From the NCBI RefSeq assembly GCF_001904725.1, contig NZ_MRCE01000001.1:304688-368687 (forward strand): a DNA stretch of 64,000 nt, given 5' to 3'. Below are positions 54,720 through 63,837 of the stretch, in pieces. The position numbers were made by a program, and so were the translations under genes. The notes below the pieces were generated by a model. That model searched no databases. It had not been told where the DNA came from and saw only the letters and a list, made by a program, of their open reading frames with translations. Origin of the DNA: Phormidium ambiguum IAM M-71 (GTDB lineage Bacteria > Cyanobacteriota > Cyanobacteriia > Cyanobacteriales > Aerosakkonemataceae). Every line of letters begins with the position of its first letter. Within the stretch, counting starts at the first letter, position 1.

Positions 54720-56756
54720 ATGTGGAAGCTGTTAAGTGTCTTAATTTCTTGCCTGTGTTTTAGTAATTTCCTCTTGCCAAAAATGGTTTTGGGGATAGAA
54801 GGACAAGGGAACAAGGAGGCAAAGGGACAAGGAGAGCAGGCAAGTTTTGAGAGTTCTTCTTTTCCCGCATCTTTGCTTTCCCACGTCTCGGCATCGCCTT
54901 CTACTCTCCCAGTGTCGAGTCTTCAGGAGAGTAGGGGAGTAGGGGAGCAGGGGAGCAAGGGGGCAGGGGAGCAGAAGGCAGAAGGCAGAAGGCAGAAGGC
55001 AGAAGGTAAAAATTCCCCTTTCCCCTTTTCCCCTTTTCCCCTTTTCCCCTTTTCCCCTTTTCCCCCATCTCCCCCAGTCCCCAGTCCCCTACTAGCGCAA
55101 ACTACGCCGCAGCTGCCGAATGTTCCGCCGCCGAATTTGGAACCGCGCCCAAATACCGATCGCTTTATCCAACCTGCTCCATTAATTCCGCCAACTACGC
55201 CAGATCCGCAAGCCCCGGTTTTACAAACACCCACACCCACACCAACTCAACCTGCACCACCAATTAGAATTCAAGTGCAGAAAGTTGAGGTAACGGGCAA
55301 TACAATTTTGACTAATGAAATTAATGCAATTACTAAACCTTTAGAAGGTAAAGAAGTTACGATCGCAGAATTAGGAAAAATTGCGGATGCAATTACTCAA
55401 CTCTATGTAGAACGTGGCTATATTACTTCTAGAGCAGTGCTACCCGATCAAAAAATTACTGATGGTGTAGTGCGAATTTTAGTCATTGAAGGCAGTTTAG
55501 AAAAAATTGAAATAGAGGGAAATCGTCGCTTAAATGGTTCTTATATTCGCAGCCGAATCCGCTTAGGAGTTAGTCAGCCACTAAACAGCGCTAAGTTGGA
55601 AGATCAATTAAGATTATTACGGTTTAATCCTTTATTTAAAAATGTTGAAGCTAGTTTGCGTCCGGGAACTCAACAAGGACAAAGTATTTTAGTAGTAAGG
55701 GTAACGGAAGCAAGTCCTTTTACTGGTTCTACTTTAGTTATTGATAATTATTCGCCACCTAGTATTGGTTCAGAAAGGTTTGGCGGTAACTTTTTTGTAC
55801 GGAATGTTAGTGGTATTGGCGATACTCTTTTTGCTTCTTATTTTCGCACATTCACTGGGGGTTCTAATGTTTTAGATTTTTATTATAGTGTCCCAATTAA
55901 TGCAATGGATGGGACTTTGCAATTGCGGGCTGCACCGAATTTTTATAATGTTACGGAATCAGAGTTTAAGGACTTAGATATTAGTGGCAAATCGGAACTT
56001 TATGAATTGAGTTATCGACAGCCGTTAATTCGATCGCCTCGTGAAGAATTCGCCTTATCTGCCGCTTTTACCTATCGTCGCGGTCAAACATTTTTGGCTG
56101 ATGAACCTTATCCTTTCGGATTTGGCCCTGATGAAAAAGGTAGAACTCGCACTAGTGTTATTAGTTTTGGACAGGATTATGTAAGGCGGGATTTGCAAGG
56201 GGCAACGGCAGTGCGATCGCTTTTTAGTTTCGGATTTGATGCTTTTAATGCCACAATTAACTCCGATCCAATTCCCGATGGTCGCTTTTTTAGTTGGCTT
56301 GGTCAAGTCCAAAGAGTGCAAAGAATTAGTAATCGAAATATCCTAATTTTACAAGCAGATTTGCAACTAACACCAAACAGTTTATTACCATCCCAACAAT
56401 TTGTAATTGGTGGCGGTCAATCAATTCGCGGATATCGTCAAAATGCGCGTTCCGGTGATAATGGGTTCCGCATTTCTATCGAAGATCGAATTATTTTAAG
56501 TAAAAACAAAGAGGGAAGAGAAATCTTTCAATTAGCACCGTTTGTAGATTTTGGTACAGTTTGGAACCATCCAGATAACCCGAATACAATTCCCAATCGT
56601 AGATTCTTAGCTGGTGCGGGTTTAGGTTTCGTCTGGGAACCAACTCCCGGATTAAATTTACGATTTGATTATGGGATACCTTTGAGTTACATTTCCGATC
56701 GAGGAAACAATGCTCAAGATCACGGCATTTATTTCCAAGTATTTTATCGCTTTTAA
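54720..56756 (+). CDS. Two-partner secretion outer-membrane transporter (ShlB/FhaC family) with N-terminal repeat insertion
   Basis: This 678-residue protein follows the ShlB/FhaC/HecB plan. The start MWKLLSVLISCLCFSNFLLP is a signal-peptide core. LLAQTTPQL near residue 125 looks like the original cleavage region. A Pro-rich linker precedes a POTRA_2 domain (about 185-262, IQVQKVEVTGNTI), followed by a ShlB-type beta-barrel (about 320-678) with GNFFVRNVSG, QFVIGGGQSIRGY (the L6-loop region) and a terminal Phe-containing strand (YFQVFYRF). It exports a large TpsA adhesin, which is not adjacent. Residues ~27-122 come from a GA/CT-rich tandem repeat module, inserted in frame. Confidence 0.88.
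   Translation: MWKLLSVLISCLCFSNFLLPKMVLGIEGQGNKEAKGQGEQASFESSSFPASLLSHVSASPSTLPVSSLQESRGVGEQGSKGAGEQKAEGRRQKAEGKNSPFPFSPFPLFPFSPFPPSPPVPSPLLAQTTPQLPNVPPPNLEPRPNTDRFIQPAPLIPPTTPDPQAPVLQTPTPTPTQPAPPIRIQVQKVEVTGNTILTNEINAITKPLEGKEVTIAELGKIADAITQLYVERGYITSRAVLPDQKITDGVVRILVIEGSLEKIEIEGNRRLNGSYIRSRIRLGVSQPLNSAKLEDQLRLLRFNPLFKNVEASLRPGTQQGQSILVVRVTEASPFTGSTLVIDNYSPPSIGSERFGGNFFVRNVSGIGDTLFASYFRTFTGGSNVLDFYYSVPINAMDGTLQLRAAPNFYNVTESEFKDLDISGKSELYELSYRQPLIRSPREEFALSAAFTYRRGQTFLADEPYPFGFGPDEKGRTRTSVISFGQDYVRRDLQGATAVRSLFSFGFDAFNATINSDPIPDGRFFSWLGQVQRVQRISNRNILILQADLQLTPNSLLPSQQFVIGGGQSIRGYRQNARSGDNGFRISIEDRIILSKNKEGREIFQLAPFVDFGTVWNHPDNPNTIPNRRFLAGAGLGFVWEPTPGLNLRFDYGIPLSYISDRGNNAQDHGIYFQVFYRF
54798..55085 (+). 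repeat. GA/CT-rich tandem-repeat module inside the TpsB gene
   Basis: The segment contains GGGGAGCA-type units, then five exact GCAGAAG heptamers (54971-55005), a TAAAAATT joint, one CCCCTTT and five CCCCTTTT octamers (55015-55061), and CCCAGTCCCC. It is read through in frame as ~96 low-complexity residues. The same arrangement occurs between genes at 48372-48461 and partly at 63947-64000. Confidence 0.92.
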
Positions 56757-56850
56757 TCATTTTAGCTAATAACAAACGACATATAACCAATAATCACCAA
56801 TCAATCATATAATCTTGAGCGTGATTTGTAATTCTTAGCCATTACCATTT

Positions 56851-57369
56851 ATGGATTTAAAGTCCCTGATTCGTGATATTCCTGACTTCCCCAAACCGGG
56901 AATTTTGTTTCGAGACATCACAACCTTATTGCGAGACCCGGATGGATTACGTCATACCGTCAATATTTTGACAGAACAGTGTCAAGAAACTTTCAATAAA
57001 ATTGATTATGTAGTAGGTATGGAGTCTCGCGGTTTTATCTTCGGAACACCCTTAGCTTATCAATTAGGTGCTGGTTTTATTCCTGTACGCAAACCCGGAA
57101 AACTACCCGCAGCAGTTTGTCGCGTGGAATATGAATTAGAGTATGGTATAGACCGCTTAGAAATGCACGAAGATGCTTTGGGCGAAGGTAGTCGAGTGTT
57201 AATTGTAGATGACGTGATTGCTACAGGAGGAACCGCAGCTGCAACGGCACAATTAGTACAGCAAACAGGTTCAGAATTAGTTGGTTTTGCTTTTATCATC
57301 GAGTTAGAAGGTTTAGGCGGACGAGAAAAACTTCCTGATGTACCAATTGTGACTTTGATTGAATATTAA
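56851..57369 (+). CDS. apt: Adenine phosphoribosyltransferase
   Basis: This purine-salvage enzyme converts adenine and PRPP to AMP. The 172-residue protein has [18 protein letters not shown] at the N-terminus, [12 protein letters not shown], and the PRPP-binding motif [24 protein letters not shown] is the conserved C-terminal element. Full-length, with standard spacing. It stands alone; the next gene follows after ~117 bp. Confidence 0.96.
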   Translation: MDLKSLIRDIPDFPKPGILFRDITTLLRDPDGLRHTVNILTEQCQETFNKIDYVVGMESRGFIFGTPLAYQLGAGFIPVRKPGKLPAAVCRVEYELEYGIDRLEMHEDALGEGSRVLIVDDVIATGGTAAATAQLVQQTGSELVGFAFIIELEGLGGREKLPDVPIVTLIEY

Positions 57370-57486
57370 ACATGGTGCAGTATGGCAGAAATAATTATAA
57401 AGTTAAAAACAAGTGAAAAAGCTTTTTATTAGTCTTTTTTCCTCTGCCTTCTGCTTTTTTTACTAATCACTCTTTTGAGGTAAATA

Positions 57487-58551
57487 ATGAGTTCTGCTAG
57501 GAGTTCTTCAGTTGTTAGAAGCTTTCAATTTGTGGGGGATAAATTATTAAAATTTGTTCCTTCACAAGATACAGCTTTATATGTGCTGAAGCGATTGTTG
57601 CAGGCATTGCTAACACTTTTATTAGCATCAGCTTTAAGTTTTGCCATTATCCAATTAGCGCCGGGAAGTTACCTGGATACTTTACGCCAAAATCCCAAAA
57701 TTTCTCCCGAAAGAATCGAAGAACTAAAAATGCAGTTTGGGTTGGATAAACCTTTAATTGTGCAATACTTTTTGTGGTTGTGGGGAATTATTTCGCGGGG
57801 TGATTTTGGCCTGAGTTTTGCTTATCAGCGTCCAGTTTCGGAATTGTTGTGGGAAAGAGTTCCGGCTACGCTATGGTTAGCGATCGCTTCTTTAATTGTA
57901 ACTTGGGGAATTGCTATTCCTCTAGGTATTATTGGCGCAGTTCACCAAAATCGTTTGTTAGATAAAGTCTTGCGCGTCATTAGTTACGCCGGACAAGCAG
58001 TTCCAACTCTAGTAATGGGTTTATTGCTACTAACATTTGTCCAAAATATCTCACCCTTATTTCCCGTAGGAAACATGACCAGCATTAATCATGCTGAACT
58101 CACTCCTTTGGGTAAAGTATTGGATATTGCTTGGCATTCATTTTTTCCTGTCCTAGCTTTAAGTATTACTGGATTTGCAGGTTTACAACGCATTACTCGT
58201 GGTGAATTATTGGAAGTTCTGCGCCAAGATTATATCCAAACTGCACGCGCCAAAGGTTTACCAGAAAATCGTGTAATTTATATTCACGCTTTGCGAAATG
58301 CTATTAACCCCTTAATTACTTTATTGGGTTTTGAATTTGCTGGATTATTAAGTGGTTCTTTCATTGTAGAGAACTTCTTCAATTGGCCTGGTTTGGGACG
58401 TTTAATTTTACAAGCAGTAACAGCAAAAGACCTTTATTTAGTCATGGCGAGTCTGATGTTAGGCGCAGTCATGCTAATTCTCGGTAATCTTTTGGCTGAT
58501 TTAATGCTAAAAAGTGCCGACCCCCGAATCAAGTTGGAAAACCTTAATTAG
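57487..58551 (+). CDS. ABC transporter permease, DppB/OppB type
   Basis: This 354-residue inner-membrane subunit has about six helices. QMFGLDKPLIVQY-like LKMQFGLDKPLIVQYFLW and the signature cytoplasmic loop GELLEVLRQDYIQTARAKGL (the EAA motif, about residues 238-257) are family hallmarks. The C-terminal VENFFNWPGLGRLILQAV is also typical of DppB. It would form half of a peptide or nickel importer. Its partner permease (DppC), ATPases and binding protein are absent nearby, so it must pair with subunits encoded elsewhere. GAGG precedes the start. Confidence 0.9.
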   Translation: MSSARSSSVVRSFQFVGDKLLKFVPSQDTALYVLKRLLQALLTLLLASALSFAIIQLAPGSYLDTLRQNPKISPERIEELKMQFGLDKPLIVQYFLWLWGIISRGDFGLSFAYQRPVSELLWERVPATLWLAIASLIVTWGIAIPLGIIGAVHQNRLLDKVLRVISYAGQAVPTLVMGLLLLTFVQNISPLFPVGNMTSINHAELTPLGKVLDIAWHSFFPVLALSITGFAGLQRITRGELLEVLRQDYIQTARAKGLPENRVIYIHALRNAINPLITLLGFEFAGLLSGSFIVENFFNWPGLGRLILQAVTAKDLYLVMASLMLGAVMLILGNLLADLMLKSADPRIKLENLN

Positions 58552-58693
58552 TCCATTTAATTTGTTTTGCTATTGGTAGTTGAGTTCAAGAAGTAATACT
58601 TGTATGAGTGGAAAGTTTCCAGTTTAATTTAAAACTTAAAACATAAAACTCAAAACTTTTCCAACTACCAAATACCAACTACCAATATTGACT

Positions 58694-58990
58694 ATGTTCT
58701 CACAAATTTATTACGTTATACGTTCTACTGCTGATGGTCGCTATTTAGCCGCCCATCCAGAAAGCAATTCAGAAACAGCAAATCCCGCAGGTTATTTATT
58801 GATGTTTTCTCAAGATTTTGAGGCATTAAGTTACTTAAATGCTCATGGTGCAGATGTGGCAAATCGCTTCGCAGTGGAATCTGTTCCGGGAAGCCAACTC
58901 AAAAATCTGCTAAAACGTTGGGGTTTCGCGGGTGTAGGGGTAGTGCGCGACCCGCTTTTGCCAACTATCGAGTTTTTTGTCCAAAATTGA
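58694..58990 (+). CDS. Conserved hypothetical cyanobacterial protein
   Basis: The ATG at 58694 gives a 98-residue product (TTG at 58688 would add two). It reads as a small alpha/beta protein: FSQIYYVIRSTADGRYLAAHP, then a central FEALSYLNAHGADVANRFAVE and an end FAGVGVVRDPLLPTIEFF. I recognise no named family. No membrane or catalytic motif is visible. Confidence 0.6.
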   Translation: MFSQIYYVIRSTADGRYLAAHPESNSETANPAGYLLMFSQDFEALSYLNAHGADVANRFAVESVPGSQLKNLLKRWGFAGVGVVRDPLLPTIEFFVQN

Positions 58991-59178
58991 TGCTATTACT
59001 GCCTATTCCTTCCGGTTGAGTTTGAATGGAATTTTTCATTGACGTAGATATATCTAGCTACAGATGTAAGGCAGAGAAAAATATGAGGAAATAGTAACAG
59101 GTTGTTGAAATTAGCTCGCTTAGCCATTATCAACAACGAGTTGTTAATTTTAGTTGAATTAGAGAGGAGAAGCCTACT

Positions 59179-59544
59179 ATGCGCTTTATCAATTTTAATC
59201 TTTCCAGCCTATTACGTCGAGTTCGTTTTTTTGTAGCTGCTTGTGTTTGTGCTTTGCTAGTAGTGTCATACGCTTTACCTGCTTATAGTGCTACTTCTAA
59301 ACCTACTGAAGGCGAAGCTAATTTGTTAGAAATTGAAGGTAAATCTCAAGATTCTATTGCTGGTAAAAATCCCGCAGATTTCGGTTTACATAAGCAAATT
59401 AAGGAAACCAATCCTGGCTTGAACGAAATTCAAGGAACTGCTGATGCTGATAAGATGAAACGCCCAAGCAATACTTCTGATAATACTAAGTCTGTTGAAC
59501 AAATTATTGGCAACACTTTGGAAAAAGCCACTGGCGAAAAGTAA
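59179..59544 (+). CDS. Exported low-temperature-induced-like protein
   Basis: The 121-residue product has a signal peptide (about 1-36, cleavage after AYSA) and a hydrophilic mature part. The segment GLNEIQGTADADKMKRPSNT is one I associate with cyanobacterial proteins annotated as low temperature-induced. These are lumenal or periplasmic with no known function. A GAGGAG ribosome-binding site lies just upstream of the ATG, and a strong terminator follows, so it is a stand-alone unit. A cold response is inferred from the annotation label only. Confidence 0.6.
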   Translation: MRFINFNLSSLLRRVRFFVAACVCALLVVSYALPAYSATSKPTEGEANLLEIEGKSQDSIAGKNPADFGLHKQIKETNPGLNEIQGTADADKMKRPSNTSDNTKSVEQIIGNTLEKATGEK

Positions 59545-59579
59545 TAACAAAGTTTAATTAACATTTGGCAAGTTAAACA

Positions 59580-59610
59580 GGGTAGGCTGGTTGTCTACCC
59601 TTGTTTTTTT
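59580..59610 (+). terminator. Terminator of the low-temperature-induced-like gene
   Basis: A GGGTAG (59580-59585) / CTACCC (59595-59600) stem, with weak extension by flanking bases, is followed by TTGTTTTTTT on the plus strand, 36 bp after the stop codon. Confidence 0.85.
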
Positions 59611-59639
59611 AATTATTGAAAACCGTACAGCAAATAGTC

Positions 59640-59733
59640 ATATCAATTATTTCTAAAATTGCGCTTTATGATTGCCCCTCCCCTTCTACAGGGAGGAGTT
59701 AACTAAGCGCATCTCCATAGAGAATCGGTATCA
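59640..59733. mobile_element. MITE-like element, diverged second copy
   Basis: The segment matches the reverse complement of 27985-28073 through ATA(C/T)CAATT, TAAAATTGCGCTT and the CCCCTCCCC...AGGGAGGAG hairpin, ending near GGTATCA, the complement of the start. It has diverged more in the right half. It lies in the 59545-59981 gap, which otherwise holds a terminator and a 36-bp palindrome. Confidence 0.6.
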
Positions 59734-59808
59734 GTAAATGGAATAGATAATTTTTAATTTTAGGGAAGATGGAAAAGAAATAAAACTTGAAAATACCTCA
59801 TTGAGCAA

Positions 59809-59844
59809 TGATAATAAATCTACCAATTGGTAGATTTATTATCA
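59809..59844. promoter_or_regulatory. Perfect 36-bp palindrome upstream of the amino-acid permease
   Basis: TGATAATAAATCTACCAA (59809-59826) is followed directly by its exact reverse complement (59827-59844), with no spacer. It lies 137 bp upstream of the permease start and 234 bp after the previous terminator. It could be a dimeric operator, a cruciform-forming site, or a junction left by an element. Confidence 0.6.
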
Positions 59845-59981
59845 GTAGCTGGATTTCAAAATTCAAAAAAATGTACTAGGAAAAATCAATTTTTTCTATG
59901 AGAATGTGAATTGATTAACAAAAATAGATAGTTTTTACTATACTATTTTTAAATTCCAGCTAAAATACTGAGGATGCCGGG

Positions 59982-61343
59982 ATGAGCAGACGCACGGATT
60001 ATAGCTTTCCAGATCAACGTTTGGTGGCAAGCTCATCGGCTTCCCCAAAGCAAGCGTTAGCATTTACGGATGCGATCGCACTCATTGTGGGTATTGTAAT
60101 TGGTGCGGGTATTTTTGAAACTCCGGCTTTAGTTGCTGCTAATGCGGGGAGTCCGCCTTTAATAATTTTTCTGTGGTTGATTGGTGGCGCAGTATCTTTT
60201 CTTGGTGCTTTGTGCTGGGCAGAATTAGCCACAACTTATCCCCATACTGGAGGCAATTATTATTACCTGCGTCGGGCTTTTGGTAAAAATGTTGCTTTCC
60301 TATTTGCTTGGGCAAGAATGACGGTAATTCAAACTGGTTCAATTGTTTTGTTAGCTTTTGTTTTTGGTGATTATGCTAGCCAGTTATTCAAGTTAGGTAA
60401 TTACTCGTCATCTATTTACGCAGCAATTGCCATCATAAGTTTGACAGCCTTAAATATTTTTGGAGTTCAGCAAGGAAAGAAAGCGCAAAACTTATTAACC
60501 TTAGCTAAGGTTGTGGGTTTAATATTAGTAATAATTTGCGGTTTGTTTTTCACTTTACCTGTAGAAGAAGCGGCAAATTTGAGTAATAAAACCTCTGGAT
60601 CTTGGGGGTTGTCGATGATTTTTGTGTTGCTGACTTATGGTGGTTGGAATGAAGCGGCGTATATTTCCGCCGAGTTGCAAAATGTGCGACAAAACATGGT
60701 GCGATCGCTTTTATTTAGCATTGGCATAATTACCGTCATTTACCTATTAATCAATTTCGCTTATCTGCAAGGCTTAGGAATTACAGATATGGCGAATTCT
60801 CAAGCAGTAGCAGCAGATTTAATGCGACGGGCAATTGGCCAACCAGGAGCAATATTTCTCAGTTTATTAATTGCAATTTCGACTTTAGGTGCAATTAACG
60901 CCACCATTTTTACAGGCGCGAGAACTAACTATGCGTTAGGGCAAGATTTTTCCGTGTTTAGTTTTCTTGGGAAATGGCAAAATAAAAACAGCACCCCAGT
61001 CAACGCCTTAATCGTGCAATGTGCGATCGCTCTTTTCCTAGTTTTATTAGGCACTTTGACACGCAAAGGCTTTCAAACAATGGTCGATTACACTGCCCCC
61101 GTTTTTTGGTTTTTCTTCCTCCTCACCACATTTTCCCTATTCATTTTACGTTGGCGCGAACCACAAACACTTCGACCATTTCAAGTACCTTTCTACCCAA
61201 TTACCCCAATAATTTTTTGCTTAATTTGTGGCTATTTACTCTACTCCAGTCTTGCTTACACAGGAGTCGGATCTTTAGTAGGAGTAGCAATGGTAATTGT
61301 TGGCGCACCAATATTAATTAGGCATAATCGTCAACAAGTTTAA
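59982..61343 (+). CDS. APC-family amino acid permease
   Basis: The 453-residue protein has about 12 membrane helices. The first helix carries GIVIGAGIFETPALVAANAG, the APC-superfamily substrate and Na/H site, and helix 3 has YPHTGGNYYYLRRAFG. KTSGSWGLSMIFVLLTYGGWNEAAYISAEL is the sixth-helix equivalent. It belongs to the basic/neutral amino-acid or polyamine transporter group; substrate unknown. It is followed 33 bp downstream by a lipoprotein methyltransferase in the same orientation, possibly one transcript. Confidence 0.9.
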   Translation: MSRRTDYSFPDQRLVASSSASPKQALAFTDAIALIVGIVIGAGIFETPALVAANAGSPPLIIFLWLIGGAVSFLGALCWAELATTYPHTGGNYYYLRRAFGKNVAFLFAWARMTVIQTGSIVLLAFVFGDYASQLFKLGNYSSSIYAAIAIISLTALNIFGVQQGKKAQNLLTLAKVVGLILVIICGLFFTLPVEEAANLSNKTSGSWGLSMIFVLLTYGGWNEAAYISAELQNVRQNMVRSLLFSIGIITVIYLLINFAYLQGLGITDMANSQAVAADLMRRAIGQPGAIFLSLLIAISTLGAINATIFTGARTNYALGQDFSVFSFLGKWQNKNSTPVNALIVQCAIALFLVLLGTLTRKGFQTMVDYTAPVFWFFFLLTTFSLFILRWREPQTLRPFQVPFYPITPIIFCLICGYLLYSSLAYTGVGSLVGVAMVIVGAPILIRHNRQQV

Positions 61344-61376
61344 GCAGTTTTTTTTCATTAAATTAGGAGTGAAACA

Positions 61377-62063
61377 ATGCAGTTACAATCCATTAAATTC
61401 TTACTGATTGCTAGTTTAAGTGTGAGTGGTTTATTATTTGCTGGATGCACTCAAACCACCCAAAAAAACGACCAAGCAAATGCAGAAGTAGCACAACAAA
61501 CACCCAATATTAATCTCGAATTAACCACACCAAAAAAAGACGTGCCTTTTGTACCTACACCAGAAGTAGTTGTAGCAGAAATGCTCAAACAAGCAAAAGT
61601 TAATCAAAAAGACGTACTTTACGATTTGGGTAGTGGTGATGGCAGAATTGTAATTACAGCTGCTCAAAAGTTTGGCACCAGAGGTGTAGGAATAGATATC
61701 GATCCAGCGTTAGTCAAAAAAAGTCAAGAAAATGCTCAAAAAGCTGGAGTAGCAGACAAAGTAAAATTCTTGCAACAAGACTTATTTCAAACCGATCTTA
61801 GTGAAGCAACAGTAGTCACACTTTACTTGCTTCCTGATGTAAATCTCAAACTGCGACCCAAGTTACTTTCCGAATTAAAACCAGGTACAAGAGTTGTTTC
61901 GCACAACTATGATATGGGTGATTGGAAACCTGAAAATGTCGTAAGAATTAAAGGCCCAAGATATGAGCATACTGTCTATTCTTGGGTAGTTCCGAAAGAA
62001 ATCCCGGAAAATTTACGCCCTACTACCGGAAGTACTCCATCAGCAGTTCCTACTACTAAATAA
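61377..62063 (+). CDS. Lipoprotein with SAM-dependent methyltransferase fold
   Basis: An AGGAG site precedes the ATG. The 228-residue protein has a lipoprotein signal peptide with Cys24 (LLFAGC), so it is predicted to be exported and lipid-anchored. The mature part contains DLGSGDGRI (about 82-90, SAM motif I) and GVGIDIDPALV (motif II), then VVTLYLLPDVN (about 141-151) and KLLSELKPGTRVVSHNYDMGDW. This pattern is typical of a distinct methyltransferase group found with signal peptides in cyanobacteria and planctomycetes. An extracytoplasmic SAM enzyme is unexpected because SAM is cytosolic. The substrate is unknown. Confidence 0.75.
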   Translation: MQLQSIKFLLIASLSVSGLLFAGCTQTTQKNDQANAEVAQQTPNINLELTTPKKDVPFVPTPEVVVAEMLKQAKVNQKDVLYDLGSGDGRIVITAAQKFGTRGVGIDIDPALVKKSQENAQKAGVADKVKFLQQDLFQTDLSEATVVTLYLLPDVNLKLRPKLLSELKPGTRVVSHNYDMGDWKPENVVRIKGPRYEHTVYSWVVPKEIPENLRPTTGSTPSAVPTTK

Positions 62064-62241
62064 ATGCTGCAACTCACTATTAATTCTGGTGTGTGACAGT
62101 ATTAGCTAAATATTTTGATTCTTGGGTTTAGGGATTTTTGCCATTACGTACCTGTTTAGTTAAAAGTGCGTAGTGTACTTCCCTAATACCCATTACACAT
62201 TTAAAATTATTATATTTCCTATTTAATACAGAAAAATTAAG

Positions 62242-63822
62242 ATGCTTAAAAATTGGTCTTTACAAATGAGGATGATTAGTGCCTTTCTTTTTATAGGACT
62301 AATCGTTTTAATTGTTGCTTTAGTGGGATGGAATGGTAATTTACGGCTGAGCGATCGACTCAATACATTAAGCACTAATAGTTTACCTAGTATTAGCGGA
62401 TTATGGAAAATTAATGAAGGACAAACCCAAATTCAATCAGCAGAAAGAGCATTGCTGAATCCACTTTTAAGCCCAGCAAATCGAATGATTGAATCCAACC
62501 GCATCAAAGAATCTTGGAAGCAAATTGAAGAGGGTTTTAAAGAATATGAATTAGCACCTGTAACTGCAAGAGAAAATGCGCTGTATAAAGAATTTATCTC
62601 CCTTTGGGATGTTTGGAAGCAAAATCATCAGCAATTCATGCAAGTTTACGAGCAATTCCAAAAAATAGGTATTATCGATCCTATGATTTTGCAGGTTCAG
62701 CTATTGAGTCAGGGTAAAGGAAATACACCCGAAATGACAAAAGCCAAAACCGCAGCCGCCTTGCTTAATAAACTCAATTTTTTAGCAGCTAATCAAGAGC
62801 GAAGTTCATTTAATCAAGCGACAGAAGGTATGCACAAAATTCTGGAAGTTAACTACGATTTAGCTACCAGAACGCAGAATACAGCTGGTGAAGATATCTC
62901 GCAAACAACTTTTTGGGTTGTTTTGGGTATGATTATCGGTCCGATTACGGCGATTATTTTCGGAATCTATTTTAGTATCACTATAGCTAAACCTTTAAGT
63001 ACAAAAATAGCGACGATCGTTAATACAATCGCATCTTCTTCAAGTGAAATAGCGGCAACAATAGAGCAGCAAGAACTTGCAGCTAGCCAACAAGCTGTTT
63101 CAGTTAATCAAACTACTACAACAATGGATGAGTTAAGCAGTTCATCTCGACAGTCAGCCGAACAAGCTGCTGCTGCTACTCAAGGTGTAAGTCAGGCATT
63201 GGAACAAGTGGAAGAAGGATCTAAGGCTGTAGAAAAAGCTTTACAAGAAATGGGGACACTGAAAGAAAAAGTTGAAGCGATCGCGCAACAAATTAGCCAC
63301 TTAAGTCAACAAACCAGTCAAATTGGTAATATATCAAGTTTGGTAAGCGAACTAGCCAACCAAACTAATATGTTAGCCCTCAATGCAGCAGTAGAAGCTG
63401 TGCGTGCGGCTGAACATGGTAAAGGTTTTGCCGTTGTTGCCTCAGAAATTCGCAAACTTGCAGATGAAAGCAAGAAATCTGCCCAAAAAATTAGCAGTCT
63501 AGTGCAGGATATTCAAAGTGCTATCAGTTCTACTGTATTAGTGACAGATAGCGGTACTCAAAGTGTAAATTCAAGCTTGACAATTGCCGAACAAACATCT
63601 GCTGCCTTTACAGCAATAGCTAATGCGATCGACGATGTGTTTCTTAGAAATCAAAAAATTGCACTGAACGCTCAACAGCAAGCAATAGCGATTCAACAAG
63701 TGGTAGTAGCAATGAACGCTCTTAATCAAGTAGCAGCACAAACAGCCAGTGGCATCAGTAAAACAAAATTAGAAACGCAGAGATTAAACCAGGTGGTGCA
63801 GAATCTGAAAGCGATCGCTTAG
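62242..63822 (+). CDS. Methyl-accepting chemotaxis protein
   Basis: This 526-residue receptor has a first membrane helix (about 11-29), a periplasmic four-helix-bundle sensor (about 30-220) and a second helix (about 222-245). It continues into a long cytoplasmic coiled coil. The signalling tip ANQTNMLALNAAVEAVRAAE and GKGFAVVASEIRKLADES are diagnostic. A classic HAMP is not obvious between helix 2 and the coiled coil. It would talk to CheA/CheW for phototaxis or pilus control; no che genes are adjacent. Confidence 0.93.
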   Translation: MLKNWSLQMRMISAFLFIGLIVLIVALVGWNGNLRLSDRLNTLSTNSLPSISGLWKINEGQTQIQSAERALLNPLLSPANRMIESNRIKESWKQIEEGFKEYELAPVTARENALYKEFISLWDVWKQNHQQFMQVYEQFQKIGIIDPMILQVQLLSQGKGNTPEMTKAKTAAALLNKLNFLAANQERSSFNQATEGMHKILEVNYDLATRTQNTAGEDISQTTFWVVLGMIIGPITAIIFGIYFSITIAKPLSTKIATIVNTIASSSSEIAATIEQQELAASQQAVSVNQTTTTMDELSSSSRQSAEQAAAATQGVSQALEQVEEGSKAVEKALQEMGTLKEKVEAIAQQISHLSQQTSQIGNISSLVSELANQTNMLALNAAVEAVRAAEHGKGFAVVASEIRKLADESKKSAQKISSLVQDIQSAISSTVLVTDSGTQSVNSSLTIAEQTSAAFTAIANAIDDVFLRNQKIALNAQQQAIAIQQVVVAMNALNQVAAQTASGISKTKLETQRLNQVVQNLKAIA

Positions 63823-63837
63823 CGCTCAAATAAAAAA

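Noticed and set aside
54923..55240. Minus-strand open frame rich in Gly and Lys
   Set aside because: It is a by-product of the GA/CT repeat module and of the Pro-rich coding strand opposite; no domain is visible.
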